Origin: Pseudomonas sp. GL-B-19
Lineage (GTDB): Bacteria; Pseudomonadota; Gammaproteobacteria; Pseudomonadales; Pseudomonadaceae
DNA: 64,000 nucleotides
NCBI RefSeq assembly: GCF_019956415.1
Contig: NZ_JAHBDK010000015.1
Coordinates: 1 to 64,000 of the forward strand
Reading direction: 5' to 3'
Positions 56,818 to 64,000 of this stretch are shown in pieces. A program made the position numbers and the translations under genes. Position 1 is the first letter of the stretch. The number at the start of each line of letters is the position of its first letter. The notes beneath the pieces are model-generated. The model was given only the letters and a program-made list of their open reading frames with translations. It was not told the origin of the DNA and made no database searches.

Positions 56818-58076
56818 CGTTTACGCTCACTGTCAGCGCGCTCGCTGCGGGCGGCGCGGTCCTGCAATCGTCTGGCACCCGCCGTATCACCCTGGGATTG
56901 CAGCAAGGCTGCCAAGTGCATCAACGCGTCGGGATGTTGCGGTTCAAGGTACAACGCCTTGCGATAAAAACCTTGGGCTTCAAAGGCGTTTGCGCTGACA
57001 TCGCTGAGCAATCCCAGCCAGTAAAACACCTGCGCGACCGGTTCGTGGCTGCGCAAATACTGTTCGCAGGCGGCGCGGGCTTCAACACTTTTGCCTTCGT
57101 TGGCCAGCACGGCGATGTTCGCCAGCAACGCGGTGGCGTCCGAGGCTTTCGCCGTGTCGGGTGGCCGCGTAACAGTGGCGAATGGGCGAATGCGCACGGG
57201 TGGCGGTGGCGCACTGCGCGCCGGTTGGCGCACCGGCAGCGGTGCCGGCACGAACACTGGAAACGGTTCCGGCTCCGGCACACTCTGACGGCTGAACGCA
57301 AACGACTGCGCAATGCCAATCGAGCGCATGCCAAAACGCCCCAGCAAACTGCCCTCGGCCGGGCCGATAAACAGCACACCGTCGACATGGGTCAGGCGCT
57401 TGAGCACCTCGAACACCTGCTGCTGGGTCGGCTGATCAAAATAGATCAGCAGGTTGCGACAGAACACAAAATCATACGGCGGCTCGCTGGCCAGCAACGC
57501 CGGATCGAGCAGATTGCCGACTTGCAAACGCACCTGTTCAAGCACGCGATCGCTGAGGCGATAGACTTCATCTTCGACGCTGAAATGCCGCTCGCGAAAC
57601 GCAATGTCCTGACCGCGAAACGAGTTTTTGCCGTACAGCGCACGCCGGGCTTTTTCCACCGACAGCGGGCTGACGTCCATGCCGTCCACCTTGAATTGAT
57701 GCAGCTTGAGGCCGGCATCGAGCAAGGCCATGGCGATGGAATACGGTTCCTCGCCGGTAGAACACGGCAGGCTGAGAATCCGCAGTGCGCGCATGTTGTT
57801 GATTTCGGCCAGGCGTTTGGTGGCCAGTTTCGCCAGCGTCGCGAACGATTCCGGGTACCGGAAAAACCAGGTTTCGGGCACGATCACCGCTTCGATCAGC
57901 GCCTGTTGCTCATCCTGCGAATGTTGCAGTGTGTGCCAATACTCGTCGGCCGTCAGTGCATTGGACGCGAGGCTGCGTTGGCGCACCGCGCGCTCGATGA
58001 TCGCAGGTCCCACCGACGTCACGTCGAGGCCGATGCGCTCCTTGAGGAAATCGAAAAACCGTTGATCGCTGCTCAT
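56814..58076 (-). CDS. wspC: CheR-type methyltransferase WspC with TPR domain
   Basis: WspC methylates WspA and keeps signalling on. The 420-residue protein has an N-terminal CheR helix domain, the SAM site LRILSLPCSTGEEPYSIAMA (about 98-117), the PYDFVFCRNLLIYFD motif, a Pro-rich linker (about 275-315) and C-terminal TPR-like helices (QVFYWLGLLSDVSANAFEAQ then GFYRKALYLEPQHPDAL). TPR-carrying CheR proteins are typical of WspC. Confidence 0.95.
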   Translation of the reverse strand: MSSDQRFFDFLKERIGLDVTSVGPAIIERAVRQRSLASNALTADEYWHTLQHSQDEQQALIEAVIVPETWFFRYPESFATLAKLATKRLAEINNMRALRILSLPCSTGEEPYSIAMALLDAGLKLHQFKVDGMDVSPLSVEKARRALYGKNSFRGQDIAFRERHFSVEDEVYRLSDRVLEQVRLQVGNLLDPALLASEPPYDFVFCRNLLIYFDQPTQQQVFEVLKRLTHVDGVLFIGPAEGSLLGRFGMRSIGIAQSFAFSRQSVPEPEPFPVFVPAPLPVRQPARSAPPPPVRIRPFATVTRPPDTAKASDATALLANIAVLANEGKSVEARAACEQYLRSHEPVAQVFYWLGLLSDVSANAFEAQGFYRKALYLEPQHPDALMHLAALLQSQGDTAGARRLQDRAARSERADSERKR

Positions 58077-58609
58077 GACGGCTCCTCAAGCAGCGCCGGA
58101 TCGAGTGGCGGCGACGGGAACAACAGCGCGCGAACGTGCTCATCGAGCAAATCGGCGACCCGCACCCATTGCAGCAGCCCCTGCACATCTTCGCGCACCG
58201 GCCCCAGGTACGGCGCCTGACGATTGTCGAGGCCGTACGGCTGAAACTCCGCCGGGTGGCAGCGCAACGTATCAGTCGCCTGCTCCAGAATCAGCCCGAG
58301 CCATTGCGTCGGGATCGTTTCATCCGGGCGGTAATTGACCAGCACCAGCCGCGTGCTGGTTCGGGCCTGGGCCGGTTGCCCAAAGGTCAGCGCACTGAGG
58401 TCGATCACCGGCACCACCGCGCCACGATAAGCAAATACCCCGGCAACCCAGTGCGGCGCTTTGGCAATCGGCTTCAACGGCAGACGCGGCAGCACTTCCG
58501 CCACCTCAATGGCCTGCAAGGCAAAGCGTTCGCTGCCGATGCGAAACACCAGATACAACGATTGTTTGACCGGCACCACGGCGCCGCGTTTGGCCGCGAG
58601 TTCGTTCAT
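58073..58609 (-). CDS. wspB: CheW-type coupling protein WspB
   Basis: The 178-residue single-domain CheW protein has YLVFRIGSERFALQAIEVAE, IAKAPHWVAGVFAYRGAVVP and a C-terminal strand region. It bridges WspA and WspE. It overlaps wspA by one base (TGATG) and wspC by 4 bp, so the operon is tightly packed. Confidence 0.94.
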   Translation of the reverse strand: MNELAAKRGAVVPVKQSLYLVFRIGSERFALQAIEVAEVLPRLPLKPIAKAPHWVAGVFAYRGAVVPVIDLSALTFGQPAQARTSTRLVLVNYRPDETIPTQWLGLILEQATDTLRCHPAEFQPYGLDNRQAPYLGPVREDVQGLLQWVRVADLLDEHVRALLFPSPPLDPALLEEPS

Positions 58610-60231
58610 CAGACTTTGAATCGCGAAACGCCGCTGCGCAGCCCGACGGCCACCTGGCTCAGCTCGTCAATGGCGAAGCTGGCCTGGCGCAACGACTCGA
58701 CGGTCTGGCTGCTGGCATCGCCCAATTGCACCAGCGCGTGGTTGATCTGTTCGGCACCAGTGGCTTGCGCCTGCATGCCTTCGTTGACCATCAACACCCG
58801 CGGCGCCAGCGCCTGAACCTGGTGGATGATCTGTGACAACTGTTCGCCGACCTGCTGCACTTCGGACATGCCACGGCGCACTTCTTCGGAGAATTTGTCC
58901 ATGCCCATGACCCCGGCGGATACCGCCGACTGAATCTCGCGCACCATTTGCTCGATGTCGTAAGTGGCCACGGCGGTCTGGTCCGCCAGCCGCCGCACTT
59001 CAGTGGCAACCACGGCAAAACCACGTCCGTATTCACCGGCCTTCTCGGCCTCGATGGCGGCGTTCAATGACAGCAGGTTGGTCTGGTCGGCGACTTTGAC
59101 GATGGTCACCACCACCTGATTGATGTTACCGGCCTTCTCGTTGAGGATCGCCAGCTTGGCATTGACCAGATCGGCCGCGCCCATCACCGAATGCATGGTT
59201 TCTTCCATGCGCGCCAGGCCTTGCTGCCCGGAACCGGCCAGCACCGAGGCCTGATCGGCGGCGGTGGAGACTTCAGTCATGGTGCGCACCAGATCACGGG
59301 ACGTCGCGGCAATTTCGCGGGACGTCGCACCGATTTCGGTGGTGGTGGCAGCGGTTTCGGTGGCGGTGGCTTGTTGTTGCTTGGACGTGGCGGCAATCTC
59401 GGTGACCGATGTGGTGACCTGCACCGACGAGCGCTGGGCCTGGGAGACCAGGGAGGTCAGCTCGGTCATCATGTCGTTGAAGCCGGTTTCGACAGCATTG
59501 AATTCGTCCTTGCGCTCCAGATTCAGTCGACTGCTGAGATCGCCGGTGCGCATGATTTCGAGGATTTTCACGATACGGTTCATCGGCGCCATGATGGCGC
59601 GCATCAACAATAGACCGCAGAGCGCGGCAGCCAGTACGGCGATCAGCAAGGAAATGCCCATGACTAATTTGGCGGTGACGACGGCATCATCGATGGCGCC
59701 TACGTCCTGGTCTGCCACCGCTTTGTTGTGGCGCAAAATGTCAGAGAGTTTCATCCGACCCGCCGTCCAGGTCGGGGTCAGCTCTTCTTTGAACATCTTG
59801 ATCGCTTCGGCGCCCTGGTTGCGTTTGTACAACTCGATCACGGCTGACAGGATCCGGTGGTAATCCTCATGAAGTTTTTCGAAGTCGGCGTACTCGACTT
59901 TGTCTTGATCGGTTGTGACCGTCTCGCGATAGAGCTCCATTTGCTCTTGCAGACGCGTGGCGTAGCCCTTGAACTCCGAGACATCCTCAGCGCTGATGCC
60001 CTGCCCTTGCTCCAGGCCAAGCATGTCCAGCATCCGTAGATAACTGTCGGACCATGCACCGCGAACCATCGAACTGTAATACAGCCCGGGAAGCGCATCT
60101 TCGCGAACACTGGCTTCGCTTGTCTCAATCTTCAACAGCCGCGAATACGAGACGACGACCATCAACAACATGATGGCGATGATTACCGCAAAACTCGCCA
60201 AGATGCGTTGGCGCAACGTCCAATTCTTCAC
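58609..60231 (-). CDS. wspA: Methyl-accepting chemoreceptor WspA
   Basis: WspA is the surface/envelope-stress sensor of the Wsp system. The 540-residue protein has a membrane segment at about 10-28 (ILASFAVIIAIMLLMVVV), a periplasmic four-helix-bundle sensor, a second membrane segment near 190-212 (VMGISLLIAVLAAALCGLLL), HAMP, and a signalling coiled coil with the tip ADQTNLLSLNAAIEAEKAGE and GRGFAVVATEVRRLAD. The start is read as GTG (VKNWTLRQ), since the frame upstream lacks homologous sequence. It is the first gene of wspABCDEFR. Confidence 0.95.
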   Translation of the reverse strand: MKNWTLRQRILASFAVIIAIMLLMVVVSYSRLLKIETSEASVREDALPGLYYSSMVRGAWSDSYLRMLDMLGLEQGQGISAEDVSEFKGYATRLQEQMELYRETVTTDQDKVEYADFEKLHEDYHRILSAVIELYKRNQGAEAIKMFKEELTPTWTAGRMKLSDILRHNKAVADQDVGAIDDAVVTAKLVMGISLLIAVLAAALCGLLLMRAIMAPMNRIVKILEIMRTGDLSSRLNLERKDEFNAVETGFNDMMTELTSLVSQAQRSSVQVTTSVTEIAATSKQQQATATETAATTTEIGATSREIAATSRDLVRTMTEVSTAADQASVLAGSGQQGLARMEETMHSVMGAADLVNAKLAILNEKAGNINQVVVTIVKVADQTNLLSLNAAIEAEKAGEYGRGFAVVATEVRRLADQTAVATYDIEQMVREIQSAVSAGVMGMDKFSEEVRRGMSEVQQVGEQLSQIIHQVQALAPRVLMVNEGMQAQATGAEQINHALVQLGDASSQTVESLRQASFAIDELSQVAVGLRSGVSRFKV

Positions 60232-60369
60232 AGTCAGTCCTCGGGATGGCTCAAATGCTGGGGAGTATAGCCGAGGGCAGTGTTTCATTTTTAAGACTAT
60301 TGCCAGTGGTGAATCGGAAGAAGCGAACCGTGGATTGGCAATGAGATCTGTGGTGTTGCTGAAAATGCC

Positions 60370-60392
60370 ATCGCGAGCAGGCTCGCTCCCAC
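60370..60392. repeat. Single REP arm upstream of wspA
   Basis: One unpaired REP core, atcgcgagcaggctcgctcc, in the 219-bp gap between wspA and the DUF533 gene. No inverted partner was found nearby. Confidence 0.75.
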
Positions 60393-60450
60393 CTTGGATC
60401 GCGTCCGTTTGGACAACTCGCCCCCCACATTAGATTTGCTCTGGATAGGC

Positions 60451-61146
60451 CTACATAGAAGCCTGATGCACCTGCTTCTCCAACTCTGCCTTCAACCCCG
60501 GCTCCAGCCTCAACTGCCGCGCCAGTTCATCGAGGTAGGACCTCTCCATGAAGTTCTGCTCATCCACCAGCATTACACTGGCGATGTACATCTCGGCGGC
60601 CATTTCCGGCGTGCTGGCAGCGCGGGCAACCTCCGTCGGGTCAAGTGGCTTGTTGAGTTCGGTATGTAGCCAGTGCTGCAACGCCTGATCGTTGTCGAGC
60701 TTGGTGAACTCACCTTCGATCAACGAACGCTCACGCTCATCTATGTGGCCATCGGCTTTTGCCGCCGCGATCAACGCTTTGAGTATTGCCTGGCTGTGCA
60801 GTTCGACTTGCGCCGGGGGTAAGCGGTCGAGGGTTTGTGGTTCACTTCTTGTGTTAGAAAGCGGCGCAGCGCCCTGCTGCGTCTGCCAGTTGCCATAGGC
60901 TTTGTAGGCAACCACTCCCAATGCCGCAAGGCCGCCGTAGAGGGCGACTTTGCCGCCGACGTTGCGGGCCTTTTTGCTACCGAGCAACAGGCCCATGGCG
61001 CCCGCCGCCAACGCACCGCCGCTCGCGCCCGAGAGCAAACCACCCAAGCCACCGCTGGACGCCTTGTTCTGATGACCACCGGCTTTGTTCTTCAGCAGAT
61101 CCTGACCGGACTTGAGCAGTTGATCGAGCAAACCACGGGTATTCAT
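60451..61146 (-). CDS. DUF533/TerB-like inner-membrane protein
   Basis: The 231-residue protein begins MNTRGLLDQLLKSGQDLLKN, then has a glycine/alanine-rich stretch with one or two membrane segments (ASGGALAAGAMGLLLGSKKA and VALYGGLAALGVVAYKAYG), and ends in a TerB-like helical domain (LKALIAAAKADGHIDERERS, about 140-230). This is the DUF533 architecture (YebE-like). YebE-type genes are linked to envelope stress in E. coli; the function is not known. Confidence 0.86.
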   Translation of the reverse strand: MNTRGLLDQLLKSGQDLLKNKAGGHQNKASSGGLGGLLSGASGGALAAGAMGLLLGSKKARNVGGKVALYGGLAALGVVAYKAYGNWQTQQGAAPLSNTRSEPQTLDRLPPAQVELHSQAILKALIAAAKADGHIDERERSLIEGEFTKLDNDQALQHWLHTELNKPLDPTEVARAASTPEMAAEMYIASVMLVDEQNFMERSYLDELARQLRLEPGLKAELEKQVHQASM

Positions 61147-61320
61147 TTTGCCGCCTCCACCAAGGGTTAACCGGCCACCAGCCTAGATCGAAAGTGCCCG
61201 GCTTCTCCCTGCGAGAGTGCTTCCAGATGTTGCTCATCTCTTGTAACGCTCAGGAGCCCATCGATTAAAACGATATACACTCAAGCGAATCTATAAAAAC
61301 AGCCCACCGGGTACTTTCCC

Positions 61321-62235
61321 ATGATGACCCTGCGTCAGATTCGTCACTTCATTGCCGTGGCCGAGACCGGCTCGATCTCCGCCGCCGCACAAACCGCATT
61401 CATTTCCCAATCGACACTGACCCTGGCCATCCAGCAACTGGAGCAAGAAATCGGCGTCGGCCTGTTCAATCGTCACGCCAAGGGCATGACGCTGACCCAC
61501 CAGGGTCATCAATTCCTGCGCCAGGCGCACTTGATCCTGGCCACGGTGGACAACGCCAAACGCAGCCTGCAACAGAGCACCGATCAGGTGGCCGGCCAGT
61601 TGATCATCGGTGTGACCAGCCTGGTCGCCGGTTACTACCTCGCCGATCTGCTTACCCGCTTTCAGCGCGCTTACCCCAATGTAGAGATCCGGGTGATGGA
61701 GGATGAGCGACCGTACATCGAGCATTTGCTGGTCAGTGGCGAGATCGATGTCGGCGTTCTGATCCTGTCCAACCTGGAAGATCGTCACGCCCTGCAAACC
61801 GAAGTCCTGACGCATTCGCCCCATCGCTTGTGGCTGCCGGCCCAGCACCCGCTGCTGGAACACGACAGCATCAACCTTGCCGACGTGGCGCGAGAACCGC
61901 TGATTCAATTGAACGTCGATGAAATGGACCGTAATGCCCAGCGCATGTGGTCCGCGGCGTCCCTGCAACCGCGCATCACCCTCAGAACCGCCTCAACGGA
62001 GGCGGTGCGAAGCCTGGTGGCCGCCGGTTTGGGCGTGTCGATCCAGCCCGACATGACCTATCGCCCGTGGTCACTGGAGGGCGACATCATCGAAGCACGG
62101 CCGATTGCCGACCTGAGCCAGACCCTCGACGTCGGCCTGGCCTGGCGCCGTGGCACCGCGCGCCCGCCGCTGGTGGACCCGTTCCTGACCGTCGCCCGCG
62201 AGCAACCTCACGGCGGGCGCAAGCCATCTATTTAA
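61321..62235 (+). CDS. LysR-family transcriptional regulator
   Basis: The 304-residue protein has the LysR winged helix-turn-helix at residues 2-60 (TLRQIRHFIAVAETGSISAA then FISQSTLTLAIQQLEQEIG) and a C-terminal type 2 periplasmic-binding-like domain (VAGQLIIGVTSLVAGYYLAD). It lies immediately upstream of an aldehyde dehydrogenase on the same strand, with 102 bp between; it could control that gene or the secreted-protein gene after it. Confidence 0.92.
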   Translation: MMTLRQIRHFIAVAETGSISAAAQTAFISQSTLTLAIQQLEQEIGVGLFNRHAKGMTLTHQGHQFLRQAHLILATVDNAKRSLQQSTDQVAGQLIIGVTSLVAGYYLADLLTRFQRAYPNVEIRVMEDERPYIEHLLVSGEIDVGVLILSNLEDRHALQTEVLTHSPHRLWLPAQHPLLEHDSINLADVAREPLIQLNVDEMDRNAQRMWSAASLQPRITLRTASTEAVRSLVAAGLGVSIQPDMTYRPWSLEGDIIEARPIADLSQTLDVGLAWRRGTARPPLVDPFLTVAREQPHGGRKPSI

Positions 62236-62337
62236 TCGAACGCCACCTTCAGTATTTAGAATTTGTCGACCTCGGGTCTGCGCACTAGTCTTGATGCATC
62301 TATATAAGACGGCCGGGCCCCAGTCACTGGGAGCAGC

Positions 62338-63825
62338 ATGGCCACACAAGAAAAGAGAACCCGCAAAATGGCTGGCGCGCAGACCCCGTTGTTTACCGCG
62401 TTGTTGATCGATGGCGAATTGGTCGCAGGCCAAGGTTTTGTCGAACCGATCCTCAACCCCGCCACCGGGGAAGTGCTGACGCACATCGCCGAAGCCAGCA
62501 CCGAGCAAGTCGAAGCCGCCATCCTCGCCGCCCACCGCGCCTTCACCGGTTGGTCGCGGACCACACCGCAGCAACGTTCAAACCTGCTGCTGGACATCGC
62601 CAACGCTATCGAAAAACAAGCCGACCTCCTCGCCCGTCTTGAATCCCTGAACTGCGGCAAGCCGTTGCACCTGGCCCGCCAGGACGATTTGAGCGCGACG
62701 GTCGATGTGTTCCGCTTCTTCGCGGGCGCCGTGCGTTGCCAGACCGGACAGCTCAGCGGCGAGTACCTGCCGGGCTACACCAGCATGGTGCGTCGCGATC
62801 CTATCGGGGTTGTCGCGTCCATCGCGCCGTGGAATTACCCGATCATGATGGCCGCGTGGAAAATCGCCCCGGCCCTCGCCGCCGGCAATACGCTGGTGTT
62901 CAAGCCATCCGAACACACGCCGCTGTCGATCCTGGCCCTGGCGCCTGCGCTGACCGAGATCCTGCCGCGCGGCGTGATCAACATTGTTTGCGGTGGCGGT
63001 GAGGGCGTCGGCAGCCATTTGGTCAGTCATCCTAAAGTGCGCATGGTGTCCTTGACCGGGGATATCGTCACCGGGCAAAAAATCCTCCAGGCCGCCGCCA
63101 AAACGTTGAAACGCACGCACCTCGAACTTGGCGGTAAAGCGCCGGTAATCGTTTGCAACGATGCGGACATTCAAGCGGTGGTCGAAGGTGTACGCACTTA
63201 CGGTTACTACAATGCCGGTCAGGATTGCACCGCCGCCTGCCGGATTTATGCGCAGACCGGGATTCATGACCGTTTGGTGGCCGAACTCGGCGCGGCGGTC
63301 AGCAGCCTGCGCTTCGCTGGCAAACGCGATGCCGACAACGAAATCGGGCCGCTGATCAGCACTCGCCAGCGCGACCGCGTAGCCAGTTTCGTCGAACGCG
63401 CCCTCGGTCAGCCGCACATTGAACGGGTGACCGGCGCGGCAGTGCACTCCGGCGCCGGCTTCTATTACCAACCGACGTTGCTGGCCGGTTGCAAGCAGAG
63501 CGATGAGATCGTTCAGCGCGAAGTGTTCGGGCCGGTAGTCACCGTGACCCGTTTCGACGAACTCGAACAAGCGGTGGACTGGGCCAACGACTCCGAATAC
63601 GGCCTCGCCTCCTCGGTCTGGACCCAGAATCTGGACAAGGCGATGCAGGTCGCGGCGCGCTTGCAGTACGGCTGCACCTGGATCAACAGCCATTTCATGC
63701 TGGTCAGCGAAATGCCCCATGGTGGCCTGAAGCGTTCGGGCTACGGCAAAGACTTATCCAGCGATTCGCTCCAGGACTACAGCGTGGTGCGGCACATCAT
63801 GGCGCGCCACGGACAGCATCTCTGA
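62338..63825 (+). CDS. NAD(P)-dependent aldehyde dehydrogenase, aminobutyraldehyde-type
   Basis: The product (495 residues from the first ATG, 485 from an ATG at 62368) is an ALDH-superfamily enzyme. The catalytic glutamate is in [13 protein letters not shown], the nucleophilic cysteine in [15 protein letters not shown], and cofactor motifs are [20 protein letters not shown] and [10 protein letters not shown]. It is closest in feel to the gamma-aminobutyraldehyde (YdcW/PatD) group of polyamine and amine catabolism, a loose assignment. Both starts have a plausible ribosome site (GGGAG and AGAGAA). Context, a LysR gene before and a secreted solute-binding-like gene after, fits an amine-utilisation cluster. 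Confidence 0.88.
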   Translation: MATQEKRTRKMAGAQTPLFTALLIDGELVAGQGFVEPILNPATGEVLTHIAEASTEQVEAAILAAHRAFTGWSRTTPQQRSNLLLDIANAIEKQADLLARLESLNCGKPLHLARQDDLSATVDVFRFFAGAVRCQTGQLSGEYLPGYTSMVRRDPIGVVASIAPWNYPIMMAAWKIAPALAAGNTLVFKPSEHTPLSILALAPALTEILPRGVINIVCGGGEGVGSHLVSHPKVRMVSLTGDIVTGQKILQAAAKTLKRTHLELGGKAPVIVCNDADIQAVVEGVRTYGYYNAGQDCTAACRIYAQTGIHDRLVAELGAAVSSLRFAGKRDADNEIGPLISTRQRDRVASFVERALGQPHIERVTGAAVHSGAGFYYQPTLLAGCKQSDEIVQREVFGPVVTVTRFDELEQAVDWANDSEYGLASSVWTQNLDKAMQVAARLQYGCTWINSHFMLVSEMPHGGLKRSGYGKDLSSDSLQDYSVVRHIMARHGQHL

Positions 63826-63907
63826 CTACGCTAATAACTAGCCGCTAACGGCATGCTTCACCGCGTTCACAACTGCCCCGACCATAATTAAAGAAGAGGG
63901 AATTCCC

Positions 63908-64000
63908 ATGTTCGTGCACAAGACCGCACTGCTCAGTGCAATCACTACCGCGCTGCTGGCGAGTGCCAGTGTCCAGGCCGCCGAACCGCTGAAAGCGGTC
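63908..64000 (+). CDS. Secreted protein, N-terminal part (cut by window edge)
   Basis: Only 31 codons are visible: a Sec signal peptide (MFVHKTALLSAITTALLASA, cleavage expected after SVQA) and the first mature residues AEPLKAV. An AAGAAGAGGGAA ribosome site precedes the ATG. The signal and its position after an aldehyde dehydrogenase suggest a periplasmic binding protein of a polyamine/amine ABC transporter, but the mature domain is outside the window. Confidence 0.7.
   Translation, partial: MFVHKTALLSAITTALLASASVQAAEPLKAV

Overview
This window is chromosomal DNA from a Pseudomonas of the fluorescens group. The evidence is gene order and protein families: bamA-rseP-dxr-cdsA-uppS-frr-pyrH-tsf-rpsB, map-glnD, csdA-csdE, mexJK-mexL, tsaB-adk-ppc, lysS-prfB and a complete wspABCDEFR operon. 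High G+C coding bias and many short pseudomonad REP palindromes between genes agree. No prophage, integrase, transposase, CRISPR array, rRNA or tRNA gene was seen. Both window edges cut a gene: bamA on the left and a probable secreted solute-binding protein on the right.

Layout. 1-7.8 kb (minus strand): outer-membrane assembly, isoprenoid and phospholipid precursor genes, then translation genes, ending in a divergent promoter region with an rpsB leader. 8.1-24.7 kb (plus strand): map, glnD and the succinylase lysine/diaminopimelate genes dapC, dapD and dapE, interleaved with an ArsC-like reductase, the cysteine desulfurase pair csdA/csdE, tcdA, the beta-glucan synthase ndvB and rlmA. Between dapC and the ArsC-like gene lies a small A+T-richer insert with two tandem astacin-like zinc metalloprotease genes that lack signal peptides, beside a degraded open frame. 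24.8-30.6 kb: a cold-shock protein, plsB, a probable two-domain YbaY/YscW-like protein, a DUF4197 protein and an autoinhibited Fic protein. 30.7-35.6 kb: the RND pump genes mexJ-mexK with the divergent TetR gene mexL and a palindromic operator. 35.7-48.7 kb: mostly small conserved genes (rsmJ, a repeat protein, a PEP mutase-like lyase, a DUF72 protein, tsaB, adk, ppc, a lipoprotein hydrolase, a DUF1704 metallopeptidase-like protein, a TetR regulator). 48.8-51.5 kb: lysS and prfB, the latter with its programmed +1 frameshift. 51.8-60.2 kb: the Wsp surface-sensing chemosensory operon driving the diguanylate cyclase WspR. 60.4-64 kb: a DUF533 protein, a LysR regulator, an aldehyde dehydrogenase and the start of a secreted protein.

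Most of the window is ordinary core genome. The items most worth a second look are the tandem leaderless astacin-like pair, the MATCAP-like DUF1704 protein, the duplicated 45-residue motif protein, the tandem YbaY-like protein, the Cys/His cluster at the WspD N terminus, and two long inverted-repeat elements distinct from the common REPs. All functional statements rest on sequence reading alone; no database search was run.
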